DNA of 64,000 nt from Verrucomicrobiota bacterium JB022 (GTDB lineage: Bacteria; Verrucomicrobiota; Verrucomicrobiia; Opitutales; Oceanipulchritudinaceae): NCBI GenBank assembly GCA_030673845.1, contig JAUTCQ010000008.1, forward strand, positions 19,657 to 83,656, in the 5' to 3' direction. The stretch's first letter is position 1, and every line of letters begins with the position of its first letter. This document shows positions 36,799-44,527 of the stretch, piece by piece. Both the position numbers and the translations under genes were made by a program. The notes under the pieces were generated by a model. It saw only the letters and a list, made by a program, of their open reading frames with translations. It searched no databases and had not been told where the DNA came from.

Positions 36799-37845
36799 AT
36801 GGACACAAACGAAAGCGTTAAAAAGCCAACTCTTTATCTTGATCAGAACGTCCTCGACATGTTCGTAAAGCGCGGAGTAGAATCAACGCTTAACGCCATT
36901 CGCAAGCAATATCAAGTTGTTTATTCGGATGTCACTCTGCAGGAAATTAAGAACTCGGGTCCGTGGAGTGATGCTTTTATTAAACTTCTTATCCGGTTGG
37001 ATGCAGCATATCTGCGCATTAGGGTTGAAAACGGATATCAGGTTACTGGGGAAGCTTTTATATTGAAAGAGGATCCGGCGGTAGTCTATGAAGGATATCT
37101 AGAGGATGAGGGTCCTATGTTGGTCCAGCAAATTATGACCCCGTTTCTCGTTAAGTTGTACGGTGGTAACACCAATCAGAGCTTGTCAGATATCGGAAAT
37201 AGGGAAGCATTGTTGTTTGAAGAGCTTCTCAGCGTATTGGCTAACTCAAGTGAGCTTTTTGGTGATGAGAATCCGATGATCGCTCAGCGCATTCAAGAGC
37301 ATGTAGTCATGCTTAACGATAATTTTAGGAAGGCAATAAATGAGAGAAACGAAAAGATGAAGGATATGGTTGACGAGGCTGGATGTCGTTCCATGGTTAA
37401 AGATTATCGTGCAGCTATAAAAGTAGATCCTAAGGTTTTAAATAACATAAAATCTCCAAAGATTATAGAGAAAATCTGGAGTTTGGTTAAGGATCAAGAT
37501 TCCTTTAAGGGGCTGTCTGTTGATGATTTTTTGGGTATTTCTCGTCATCCCACCCAAGAAAGGCATCAATTTCTTTTCGAAAAAGTGTCAACTATTTACA
37601 ATGCCTTAAATTTTATCGGATTTTATCCTGATTCTAAAATGAACATTGAGAGGCGTATGATTGCCGCATTGGGCGATGCGGATCACGCATCAAGAGCGTG
37701 CTTTGCACGTGAATTTTGGTCTGCCGATTCAAATTTAGTGAAGAAAACGAAAGCGATTTACGAATATCTTAATATAGGTACGATTGTGACAGAAGTTAAA
37801 TTTATATTAGATGAAGAAGAACCGGGTCAAAGCTCTGTGCAGTAG
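36799..37845 (+). CDS. PIN-like domain protein, probably acquired, next to tRNA-Ser
   Basis: This 348-residue protein is markedly AT-richer than its neighbours and uses many A/T-ending codons, which suggests transfer. Its first strand LYLDQNVLDMFVK and the following VVYSDVTLQEI resemble the start of a PIN nuclease domain with Asp and Glu. Near the C-terminus, GDADHASRACFAREFWSADSNLVKK resembles the second half, with the other acidic residues. A helical insert of about 220 residues lies between. I infer a metal-dependent RNase-like protein, perhaps with a defence or toxin role; no antitoxin gene is adjacent. Its position directly after a tRNA gene fits an integration hotspot, though no integrase is present. 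Confidence 0.6.
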   Translation: MDTNESVKKPTLYLDQNVLDMFVKRGVESTLNAIRKQYQVVYSDVTLQEIKNSGPWSDAFIKLLIRLDAAYLRIRVENGYQVTGEAFILKEDPAVVYEGYLEDEGPMLVQQIMTPFLVKLYGGNTNQSLSDIGNREALLFEELLSVLANSSELFGDENPMIAQRIQEHVVMLNDNFRKAINERNEKMKDMVDEAGCRSMVKDYRAAIKVDPKVLNNIKSPKIIEKIWSLVKDQDSFKGLSVDDFLGISRHPTQERHQFLFEKVSTIYNALNFIGFYPDSKMNIERRMIAALGDADHASRACFAREFWSADSNLVKKTKAIYEYLNIGTIVTEVKFILDEEEPGQSSVQ

Positions 37846-37875
37846 TATTGTTTTGAGCCTGGAATTTCAGTGTTA

Positions 37876-37907
37876 TAAAAAAATCCACCCCCATTTCGGA
37901 GGTGGAT
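37876..37907 (-). terminator. Rho-independent terminator of the minus-strand PEP-CTERM gene
   Basis: On the minus strand ATCCACC and GGTGGAT (inverted arms) form a stem followed by a run of T, 33 bases after the stop codon of the PEP-CTERM gene. It also ends the convergent PIN-like gene region. Confidence 0.8.
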
Positions 37908-37939
37908 GTATAAATATGAAACAAGCTCCAGTTCTCGCG

Positions 37940-38584
37940 TTAGTCGTGGCGGCGGCGGTAGGCGATAAAGCCGAGGGCGCCGAGACCGGCGAGAGCGGCG
38001 TAGGTCGAGGGCTCGGGGACGAGCGGGGCGGCGTCGGGGCCGGACACGGTAAAGCTGCCGAAGTTATAGGAGTAAGAGCCGAGCACGTCGTGGGTAATGG
38101 TGACGGTATTGCCTGAGACGGTGCCGCCTTCGAAGTGGGCCAGTTCAACGGTATCACCGTTGGCGGGGGTGGCGACGCCAGGACCGTTCCAATACGGGCT
38201 CGCAATGGTGAGGCCGTTGTTGATCTCAAAGCTGGGCGTATAGGGCTCGCTGTAGAGCCAGAGGTAGAACAGGCCGAAGAAATCGGGCGACAGGTAGGTG
38301 GCCTCCGGGAAGGTCACCGAGAAAGTGCCGTTCAGGAGCTGGTTGCTGGCACCCGAAACCGTGACGAAGGGATCGCTGATCAGCGCCCCCGGGAGCCCAA
38401 AGGGTGTGTTGGCACCGCTGTAGACCTCGTCCTCGGTCGTAAAGGTAAAGTCGAACACGCTGCCGTCGAGGCCGAGGCCGTCCGTGCCATTGGCGGTCCA
38501 TTCAAGGGAGAAGTTGAGGCTCACGGACGCCTGTGAGAGCGCGGGAAGGAGAGCGAGTGCAAGAAGGGTGATGGTGCGTTTCAT
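37940..38584 (-). CDS. PEP-CTERM sorted exported protein
   Basis: This 214-residue protein has a signal peptide (ITLLALALLPALSQAS), a Gly/Thr/Ser/Phe-rich beta-type mature region and a C-terminal PEP-CTERM signal: VPEPSTYAALAGLGALGF and a YRRRHD basic tail. The VPEPSTYA form is the canonical exosortase recognition motif. It has its own terminator and is unrelated in sequence to the other two PEP-CTERM proteins apart from the signals. Surface or matrix location is inferred from the signal; function is unknown. Confidence 0.92.
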   Translation of the reverse strand: MKRTITLLALALLPALSQASVSLNFSLEWTANGTDGLGLDGSVFDFTFTTEDEVYSGANTPFGLPGALISDPFVTVSGASNQLLNGTFSVTFPEATYLSPDFFGLFYLWLYSEPYTPSFEINNGLTIASPYWNGPGVATPANGDTVELAHFEGGTVSGNTVTITHDVLGSYSYNFGSFTVSGPDAAPLVPEPSTYAALAGLGALGFIAYRRRHD

Positions 38585-38783
38585 GAGAATAATATGATTT
38601 TAGACCCCTGCTGTATTGTTGGGGTGTAAACCCAATAACCGCGCTACTTGATTAGTCGATTGAATAAGCGGTAAAAGAATCGCGAATCTTGCAGCCGCGT
38701 TTGTCAGGGCCTTGGAGCGTTTCGTGGTTGCTGCGCGGCTTTTGTCGCATCAAAAGAGCGTTGAGCCTTCAACCGCCACCGCC

Positions 38784-39122
38784 ATGACACAATATCTGGT
38801 CACGATTCATCGCCCGAACGACTACGACCCCTCCCGCGAGGACGACGCGATGGCCCGCGCCATCGATGCGGTCAACGATGAGATGGTGGCGGCAGGCGTG
38901 CGGGTGTTCGTGGGCGGTTTGCAGCCGATTGGGCAGGCGCGCTCGATCCGGCCTCAGCCCGATGGGCAGGTCGCGGTGACGGAGGGGCTATATCTGGGCA
39001 GCCCGGAGCATGTGGGCGGGCTGTGGGTGCTTGAGGTCGCGACGTTCGACGAGGCGCTGGAGTGGGGGCGCAAGGCCGCCATCGCTTGCCGGGCTCCGGT
39101 CGAGGTGCGCCCGTTTCACTAG
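38784..39122 (+). CDS. YCII-related family protein
   Basis: This 112-residue protein has the YCII-type ferredoxin-like fold: QYLVTIHRPNDYDPS at the start, VNDEMVAAGVRVFVGGLQP in the middle, then VTEGLYLGSPEHVGGLWVLEVATFDEALEWG with the Asp/His region of the family. YciI proteins are small dehydrochlorinase-like proteins often linked to sigma factors; none is adjacent here. Immediately downstream, convergent, is an AraC regulator. The ATG at 38784 matches the family start. Confidence 0.85.
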   Translation: MTQYLVTIHRPNDYDPSREDDAMARAIDAVNDEMVAAGVRVFVGGLQPIGQARSIRPQPDGQVAVTEGLYLGSPEHVGGLWVLEVATFDEALEWGRKAAIACRAPVEVRPFH

Positions 39123-39125
39123 CCG

Positions 39126-40016
39126 CTACGCCAGGCTTAGCATGTCTTCGCGCAGGCGGGCGACGGTTGCGCCGGGGGTGTCGCCAAAGTAGCGCTTGAA
39201 TTCGCGGCTGAACTGCGAGGCGCTTTCGTAGCCGACGCGCAGGGCCGTTTCGGCTGCGCTCAGGCCTTCGTGGAGCATCAGGAGTCGGGCGCGGTGCAGG
39301 CGGATGTTTTTCAGATACTGTAGCGGCGAGAACGACGTGACCGCCTTGAAGTGCGCATGGAAGGTCGAGACGCTCATGCCCGCCTCGCGCGCCAGCCCTT
39401 CGACTTCGATGGGCCGGGCGCAGTCGGCCTGCAAGCGGTTGATGATGCGGCAGATCTGGCCAAAATGGTTGTCGGGCGCGGCGAGGGCGCGGAGGTTGTA
39501 GCCCAGCGGCCCCTTTAGCGCCCAGTAAGCCACCTCGCGCACCAGTTGGGGGCCCAGCACGGCCGCTTCTTCGTCGCTGCGGAGGGCTTGCAGCAGGCGG
39601 GCGGTAGCGTCGCGGATGGGGCCGTCGAGCCGGGCCGATTCGATGGCCTGCGGGCGTTCGCGCGTGGGTGCCGCGCCCACCTGCAGCGCCAGCTCCGACA
39701 CGAGGGCGGGGGTGACGCCGATGGACAGGCCGAGTAGCGGCTCGCCCTCGCGGCACTCGGTCGAGCAGTCGAAAGGCATCGGCACGGTCAGCACCAGATA
39801 GTTGTCGGCATCGTAGACGAAGCGCTTGTCTGGCAGGTGCCCGTATTTGCGGCCCTGCGCGATGATCACGATGCTCGGCTCGTAAGACACCTTCATCTCC
39901 GCATAGCTCCGTGTCGCGCGCATGAACTTGACGCCCGGCAGGCGGGTGGGGCTGAAGCCTTCGCCGGTGGCCATATCCAACAAGGGTTCGACGAGGGAGA
40001 GTCGATCGGTGATCAT
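39126..40016 (-). CDS. AraC family transcriptional regulator
   Basis: This 296-residue protein has an N-terminal AraC-type ligand domain of the PF06719 kind (YEPSIVIIAQGRKY, VLTVPMPFDCSTE) and two C-terminal helix-turn-helix motifs (VEGLAREAGMSVSTFHAHFK and AETALRVGYESASQFSREFKRYFG). It is divergent from the SDR-CMD gene pair with a 176-base gap, so regulation of that pair is a reasonable inference. The ligand is unknown. Confidence 0.93.
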   Translation of the reverse strand: MITDRLSLVEPLLDMATGEGFSPTRLPGVKFMRATRSYAEMKVSYEPSIVIIAQGRKYGHLPDKRFVYDADNYLVLTVPMPFDCSTECREGEPLLGLSIGVTPALVSELALQVGAAPTRERPQAIESARLDGPIRDATARLLQALRSDEEAAVLGPQLVREVAYWALKGPLGYNLRALAAPDNHFGQICRIINRLQADCARPIEVEGLAREAGMSVSTFHAHFKAVTSFSPLQYLKNIRLHRARLLMLHEGLSAAETALRVGYESASQFSREFKRYFGDTPGATVARLREDMLSLA

Positions 40017-40192
40017 AGGGTGTATGCTAGGATCGGGTTATGATTCTGGCGAATAGAATGTGTAGAATTGATTCGTTTCAGAGAAATAGGCAATCCTGTC
40101 GGAGGTCTGGGTATGGCGTGGCGCATCGGGTTTTGATATTCTGAGTGCATCGTCCAGAGCAGGAATGAACCTGCGGACGAGCTTTCAAAACC

Positions 40193-40927
40193 ATGTCTCA
40201 GATCGCCCCCAAAGTCGTCCTCATCACCGGTGCCAGCAGTGGGATCGGTGAAGCTACCGCCCGCCACCTCGCCGACCGTGGTGCCACCGTCGTCCTCGGC
40301 GCCCGCCGCACAGAGCGCCTCGAAAAGATCGCGGCCGAGATCGAAGCCGCCCGGGGCCGTGTCGCCTACCGCGCGCTCGATGTCACGAGCCTTGAAGACA
40401 TGCAGGCCTTCGCCGCGTTTGCCCAGGAGCGCTTTGGGCAAGTCGATGTGCTGATCAACAACGCGGGCCTGATGCCGCTCTCGCCGCTGGCCGAGCTGAA
40501 GATCGACGAATGGAACCGCATGATCGACGTCAACATCCGTGGCGTGCTGCACGGGATTGCCGCCGTTTTGCCGGGCATGGAAGCGCGCGGCAGCGGCCAC
40601 ATCATCAACGTGTCGTCCATCGGCGGCTTCCAGGTCTGGCCGGCCTGCGCGGTGTATTGCGGCACCAAGTTCGCCGTGCGCGCCATCTCCGAGGGCTTGC
40701 GCCAAGAGACCAAAAAGGTGCGCGTGACGATCGTCTCGCCCGGCGTCGTCGAGTCCGAGCTGGCCAGCACTATTACCGACCCTGCCTCGCAAGCCGCGAT
40801 GGAGGAGTTCCGCAAGGTGGCGCTGACGCCCGACGCGATTGCCCGCGCCATGGCCTACGCGATTGAGCAACCCGCCGATGTCGACGTCAACGAACTGGTC
40901 GTGCGTCCGACCGCCGGCGCGCAGTAA
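40193..40927 (+). CDS. Short-chain dehydrogenase/reductase
   Basis: This 244-residue SDR shows the cofactor motif TGASSGIGEATA, the NNAG motif in DVLINNAGLMPL, the catalytic serine in INVSSIGGF and the YxxxK motif in YCGTKFAVRAIS. The basic residues after the second strand (GARRTERLEK) favour NADP(H). It is the YdfG-like type of classical SDR. It lies 25 bases before an exported CMD-family gene and is divergent from the AraC regulator, suggesting a small regulated unit. Confidence 0.93.
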   Translation: MSQIAPKVVLITGASSGIGEATARHLADRGATVVLGARRTERLEKIAAEIEAARGRVAYRALDVTSLEDMQAFAAFAQERFGQVDVLINNAGLMPLSPLAELKIDEWNRMIDVNIRGVLHGIAAVLPGMEARGSGHIINVSSIGGFQVWPACAVYCGTKFAVRAISEGLRQETKKVRVTIVSPGVVESELASTITDPASQAAMEEFRKVALTPDAIARAMAYAIEQPADVDVNELVVRPTAGAQ

Positions 40928-40952
40928 CCCGAACCAATGGAGGATATTCAAG

Positions 40953-41462
40953 ATGGACCCTTGCCATGAATGCCCGCTGGGGCGCGCTTTCTCCGGTCGC
41001 GAGCTGCTGGCGATCTTCGCCCTGATCGCCGCGCTCCTCTTCGTCTTGCCCGCAGCCAAAGCCGAGACGCCGAGACGACTGGCGGGGGAGCAGGCCCTGC
41101 TCGCGCTCAGCCAGAGCGACGAATTGCCAGCCCACGTTCGGCAGCTCGAACGGGAGTTCCCGGAGATGGCGCACGCCACGATCGAGTATGCTTTGGGTGA
41201 CGTGTGGGGGCGGGAGGTGCTCGATCCGAAGACGCGGCAGCTGGTGGCGCTTTCCGCCTTGGCCGCCGAAGGGGCGTGGCCGCAATTCAAGCTCCATGCC
41301 ACCTATGCGCTCGGCCACGGCGCGACGCCGGAAGAGCTGCTGGAGGTCACGCACCTGCTCACCGTCACCTCCGGCTTCCCCGCCGCGATGAACGCCACCC
41401 AGGCGCTGAAGGAAGTCTTCGCCGCAGAGGGCATCGACCTGCCGCTCCCGGCGGCAAAGTAG
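40953..41462 (+). CDS. Carboxymuconolactone decarboxylase family protein with N-terminal export signal
   Basis: This 169-residue protein starts MDPCHECPLGRAFSG, then has a hydrophobic helix (LLAIFALIAALLFVLPAAKAE) that looks like a signal peptide with an AKA-type cleavage site. The rest is a CMD domain (DVWGREVLDPKTRQLVALSAL, FKLHATYALGHGATPEELLEV). The CxxC of peroxidase-type AhpD proteins is absent from the CMD core. A ribosome binding site (GGAGG) precedes the chosen ATG. Exported CMD proteins are less common than cytoplasmic ones; it is co-oriented with the SDR gene. Confidence 0.82.
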   Translation: MDPCHECPLGRAFSGRELLAIFALIAALLFVLPAAKAETPRRLAGEQALLALSQSDELPAHVRQLEREFPEMAHATIEYALGDVWGREVLDPKTRQLVALSALAAEGAWPQFKLHATYALGHGATPEELLEVTHLLTVTSGFPAAMNATQALKEVFAAEGIDLPLPAAK

Positions 41463-41492
41463 ATTCTCATTAATAGCCGTTTGAAACCTCGG

Positions 41493-41718
41493 TGGTGGCA
41501 CCCTCTCAGGGGTGCATTCTTTAGCTTGGAAAGCCCGGGGTGTCGGTCCGCTACTGCGGGCCTTAACCCCGCGCTAAGAGCTGGCAAGCCTCTGGCTTGC
41601 TGGATGATCCAGCATCCCGGAGGGATGCCATCTCGTAGCCGGTGGTTGAGGACGCTGTGCGTCCGACACCACCGGATTACACCGTACCGGAGCTTGCACC
41701 CCAAAACGGGTGCCACCA
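41493..41718. repeat. Hairpin-rich intergenic element with terminal inverted repeats
   Basis: The ends TGGTGGCACCC (41493) and GGGTGCCACCA (41718) are inverted, and each forms its own hairpin with GGGTGCA-like sequence. Inside are further perfect small hairpins: GCAAGCC-TCT-GGCTTGC, CTGGATGATCCAG, GCATCCCGGAGGGATGC and GACGC-TGT-GCGTC. A second nested pair links GGTGTCGG with CCGACACC. The whole interval could fold into a branched stem. No coding frame is convincing. It lies between the CMD gene and the end of the BMC operon. Confidence 0.75.
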
Positions 41719-41796
41719 TAGCGCATGTAAACGTTCGGATGAATAAAGAGTGCGGGCCGTTATTCCAGCCAAGTCACATTGGATCTGTAGACCAGA

Positions 41797-41832
41797 AGGC
41801 CCCGCCTGAAGATGATTCGGGCGGGGCCTTTG
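41797..41832. terminator. Bidirectional-looking terminator at the end of the BMC operon
   Basis: AAGGCCCCGCC and GGCGGGGCCTT form an 11-bp perfect stem with a 13-base loop, about 54 bases downstream of the last BMC operon gene on the minus strand. Short T tracts are present on both sides. Confidence 0.65.
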
Positions 41833-41885
41833 ATGTCTAAACGATGATGAACCTAGCTACCTCATGATCTATAGCAAAATGTGCT

Positions 41886-42809
41886 CTAACCGACCTGCTT
41901 GAGGATGGTCTTGAGCGCCTGGGCGGAGGCGACGAGGCCTTGCTCTTCCTTCGGCCACAGCTTTACCTGGCGGTGCTCCAGCACGCCTTTGCGGCCGAGG
42001 ATCGTTGGCACGCTGATCGACACGTCGCGCAGGCCGTAGCAGCCATTCTGGACGGAGGACACGGGCAGGAGGTCCTGCTTGTCGAGCGCCACGGCGTGGA
42101 CGGTTTCGGCGATCGTCGCACCCACGGCCCAACCGGCACCGCCCTTGCGGCGGATGACTTCCGCGCCGCTGGTCTTGGTGCGTTGGAAAATCGTGTTCTG
42201 GAAGGCGGGCGTCACGACATCCATGCCTGCCATCGGGAGGCCTGCAATGGTGGCCGACGACCAGACGGGGACCATCGTGTCGCCATGCTCGCCGAGGATC
42301 AACGCCTTCACCTGCGAGGCCGAATATTTCAGCTCGGCAGCGATGAGGGAGCGGAAGCGCGCGGTGTCGAGCATTGTGCCCAGCCCGTAGACTTGTGGGG
42401 TCGGCACGTTGAGCGTCTGCGCGGCGAGCTGCGTCAGGATGTCGACCGGGTTGGATACGATGAAGAAGTGCGCACAGGGCTTGTAACCGCCGCGCTGGAT
42501 GTCCTGCAGGATGTTGCGGAACAGGCTGACGTTGCGGTTGATCAGGTCGAGGCGGCTCTCGTCGGGCTTGCGGCGCAGGCCGGCGGTGATGACGAAGATG
42601 TCGCTGTCCTTGGCGCGCTCATAGTCGCCCGCATAGATGCGTTGCCCGCCGAGGCAGGACGCACCGTGCATCAGGTCGAGCGCCTCGCCTTCGGCCAGAT
42701 CCTGGTTCACATCCATGATCTGGATTTCCGAAACGAGGCCCCCGCATTGGAGGGCAAAGGCGGCATTGGAACCCACGCGGCCACCGCCGCCGATAATGGA
42801 AACTTTCAT
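41886..42809 (-). CDS. Lactate/malate dehydrogenase family protein of the BMC operon
   Basis: This 307-residue NAD-dependent 2-hydroxyacid dehydrogenase has the Rossmann motif IIGGGGRVGSNAAFAL, acidic Asp for NAD (IMDVNQDLAEGEA), the substrate loop GLRRKPDESR, and the catalytic His in ILGEHGDTMVPVWS. The residue before KP in the loop is Arg, as in malate dehydrogenases, whereas lactate dehydrogenases have Gln. It is the last gene of the BMC operon, 22 bases after the aldolase gene. A role in reoxidising NADH formed by the aldehyde dehydrogenase is inferred. No encapsulation-type extension is visible. Confidence 0.85.
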   Translation of the reverse strand: MKVSIIGGGGRVGSNAAFALQCGGLVSEIQIMDVNQDLAEGEALDLMHGASCLGGQRIYAGDYERAKDSDIFVITAGLRRKPDESRLDLINRNVSLFRNILQDIQRGGYKPCAHFFIVSNPVDILTQLAAQTLNVPTPQVYGLGTMLDTARFRSLIAAELKYSASQVKALILGEHGDTMVPVWSSATIAGLPMAGMDVVTPAFQNTIFQRTKTSGAEVIRRKGGAGWAVGATIAETVHAVALDKQDLLPVSSVQNGCYGLRDVSISVPTILGRKGVLEHRQVKLWPKEEQGLVASAQALKTILKQVG

Positions 42810-42831
42810 CGGAAGATGCTGGGTTTAAGGG

Positions 42832-43944
42832 TTAGCGGCCGCCGAGCTGGGCCAGGATCTGGTCGGTGATCATTTTCACGACCGACTCGGCCTGGCCGTC
42901 GTACTTGGCGGGTTGGGCTGGCGCTGGGATGGCGCAGGCGTTGCCGAGCGGGACGGAGGCAAAGCCGGGGCGGAACTCGGAGTTGTCGCACAGCTCGCAT
43001 TCCTTCCAGTCGGCCCGCTTGTCTTCCATACCGAGGGACTGGCGGAGCGCGATCAGCTCCTTCGCCTGCTGGCCGGTGATGGGCGTCAGCTCCTTGCCGA
43101 GCTGGGAGGCGACCCAGATCGTGCGGCAATAGGCGTCGGTATTTTCCATCTTCCAGTAGGCGTCTTCGATGTCCTTGCCCCAGGTGATGACGCCGTGGTT
43201 CTCCATCAAGACCGCCATATTTTCCACTGCGGCAGTGCCGACGACGTCGGCATTCGCGGGCGTGCCCGGGGTCTGGTAGGGAGCCATGCCGATCTGGCCG
43301 AGGAAGACTTCCGCCTCGGGGATGAGGCAGGACGGCGGACGCACCTTGGCGACGGCAAAGGCGGTCGCGTGCGGGGGGTGGGCGTGGCAGCAGGCCTTGG
43401 CCTTGGGCTGGCGCTTCATGATGCCGAGGTGCGTCATGCACTCGCTGGTGCGCTTGCGCTTGCCGGCGAGTTGGTTGCCATCCATGTCGACGAGGCAGAT
43501 GTCCTCGACCGTCATGAAGCCCTTGGAAATGAGGGTGGGGGTGCAGAGCACGAGGTTGTCACCCACGCGGATCGTGAGGTTGCCGCCGTTACCGTCGGTG
43601 TAGTCGCGCTCCCACATGCGGCGGCCGATGTCGACCATCCGGCGCTTGAGCACCATCATGGGCTCGGAGTTGAAGAAGGCCTGGATGTCGGCGGGTGCCT
43701 TGGCATCGCTGCCCGGGGCCCAGCGGTATTCGTAATCCGGCACGGTGGGGATCGGCGGGGTGGCGGGCTCGGCTGCCTTGGCGACTTTGGCCGTCGGTGC
43801 GGTCGAGCGGGTGGCCTGGATGCCGCCGCTGCGCAGCACGTCGCGGCCGGCTGGCGTGATGATGGCGCCCGCCGGGATGTCGGCTTCGCCCTTGCCCGCG
43901 TCGAGCAAGGCCTGCACCTCGTTTGCGGTGTATACTTTGGCCAT
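42832..43944 (-). CDS. Class II aldolase of the BMC locus (fuculose/rhamnulose-phosphate aldolase type)
   Basis: This 370-residue protein carries a class II aldolase/adducin domain (residues about 105-300) with CHAHPPHATAF, VLMENHGVITWG and the GNGGNLTIRV region; these histidines bind zinc. By family it cleaves deoxysugar 1-phosphates to dihydroxyacetone phosphate and lactaldehyde. An N-terminal extension contains YTANEVQALLDAGKGE and GAIITPAGRDVL, a motif seen in BMC-associated proteins. The C-terminal amphipathic helix VVKMITDQILAQLGG looks like an encapsulation peptide. The ATG overlaps the stop of the preceding BMC-P gene (TAATG). Aldolase specificity is inferred from PVC BMC homologues. 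Confidence 0.85.
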   Translation of the reverse strand: MAKVYTANEVQALLDAGKGEADIPAGAIITPAGRDVLRSGGIQATRSTAPTAKVAKAAEPATPPIPTVPDYEYRWAPGSDAKAPADIQAFFNSEPMMVLKRRMVDIGRRMWERDYTDGNGGNLTIRVGDNLVLCTPTLISKGFMTVEDICLVDMDGNQLAGKRKRTSECMTHLGIMKRQPKAKACCHAHPPHATAFAVAKVRPPSCLIPEAEVFLGQIGMAPYQTPGTPANADVVGTAAVENMAVLMENHGVITWGKDIEDAYWKMENTDAYCRTIWVASQLGKELTPITGQQAKELIALRQSLGMEDKRADWKECELCDNSEFRPGFASVPLGNACAIPAPAQPAKYDGQAESVVKMITDQILAQLGGR

Positions 43945-44252
43945 TATTGAAGGGTGTCCGTTGGTTCGTAACGAAGGGTGTCCAGGATGCAGGCGCAGTA
44001 GGCGTCGATGGGCATCGGGTGGTCGAAGGGGCGCATGGCCTCCCCGCCTTCCACGACGCCGATCAGGTCGCCCTTTTGGGCCCCCAGGTGGTCGTAGGTG
44101 ACCAGCGTGGCCTGGTTGGAAATCTTGATTTGCTCCGGGTGGAGCAGCTCTTCCTTGCCCAGGGGAGAAGCGAGGCAGAGCCGGCCCCGGCTTTGGGCCG
44201 GGAACAAGGAGTGGCTCAGGACGACTTCTCCGATTACGCGGCAGATTTTCAT
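43944..44252 (-). CDS. BMC pentameric vertex protein (EutN/CcmL family)
   Basis: This 102-residue protein belongs to the BMC-P fold, which forms pentamers at the corners of the shell. It has the CRVIGEVVLSHS start, RLCLASPLGKEE, and the GDLIGVVEGGEAMRPF and IDAYCACILDTL segments. It is one of three BMC-P paralogues in the operon, which differ from each other. Its stop codon overlaps the aldolase start. Confidence 0.9.
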   Translation of the reverse strand: MKICRVIGEVVLSHSLFPAQSRGRLCLASPLGKEELLHPEQIKISNQATLVTYDHLGAQKGDLIGVVEGGEAMRPFDHPMPIDAYCACILDTLRYEPTDTLQ

Positions 44253-44258
44253 CGCAGC

Positions 44259-44522
44259 TCAGGCAAAGGATTCGGCGATCCCCATGATCGTGTTGCGGAT
44301 CGGGGAATCGGGCTTGTGGTGGTAGGCTTCGGCGGCCGAGCCATCGGTGCTGACGTAGACGCAGGCGCCGTGGCCCGCACCGATCCAGTCGGCCGCCAGG
44401 AAGAACCCGCCTTGCGCCTCGCCCGTCTCGGAGATGGTCTCGCACAGCAGCAGGCGCACCCCTTGCATGGTGGGGTGCTTGATCGTGCTGGTGGCGTGGC
44501 CTACGACGCGGGCAAGCAGCAT
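44259..44522 (-). CDS. BMC pentameric vertex protein (EutN/CcmL family)
   Basis: This 87-residue protein is a short BMC-P: it begins LLARVVGHATSTIKHPTMQG, has RLLLCETISETG and AADWIGAGHGACVYVSTDGS, and ends near SPIRNTIMGIAE. These match the CcmL/EutN fold, including the GxGxxV turn near the pore. It lies five bases after the aldehyde dehydrogenase gene, so it is translated from the same messenger. Confidence 0.9.
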   Translation of the reverse strand: MLLARVVGHATSTIKHPTMQGVRLLLCETISETGEAQGGFFLAADWIGAGHGACVYVSTDGSAAEAYHHKPDSPIRNTIMGIAESFA

Positions 44523-44527
44523 GGCGG

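Noticed and set aside
36719..38783. Direct repeat of the tRNA-Ser 3' end as an attachment site
   Set aside because: No copy of the T-arm/acceptor sequence was seen downstream of the PIN-like gene, so a defined integrated island cannot be drawn.
41493..41718. CRISPR array
   Set aside because: The repeated parts are different small hairpins, not identical repeats separated by spacers, and there are no cas genes.
41886..42809. Lactate dehydrogenase with assigned symbol ldh
   Set aside because: The substrate loop has a malate-type arginine, so a specific lactate dehydrogenase name is not justified.
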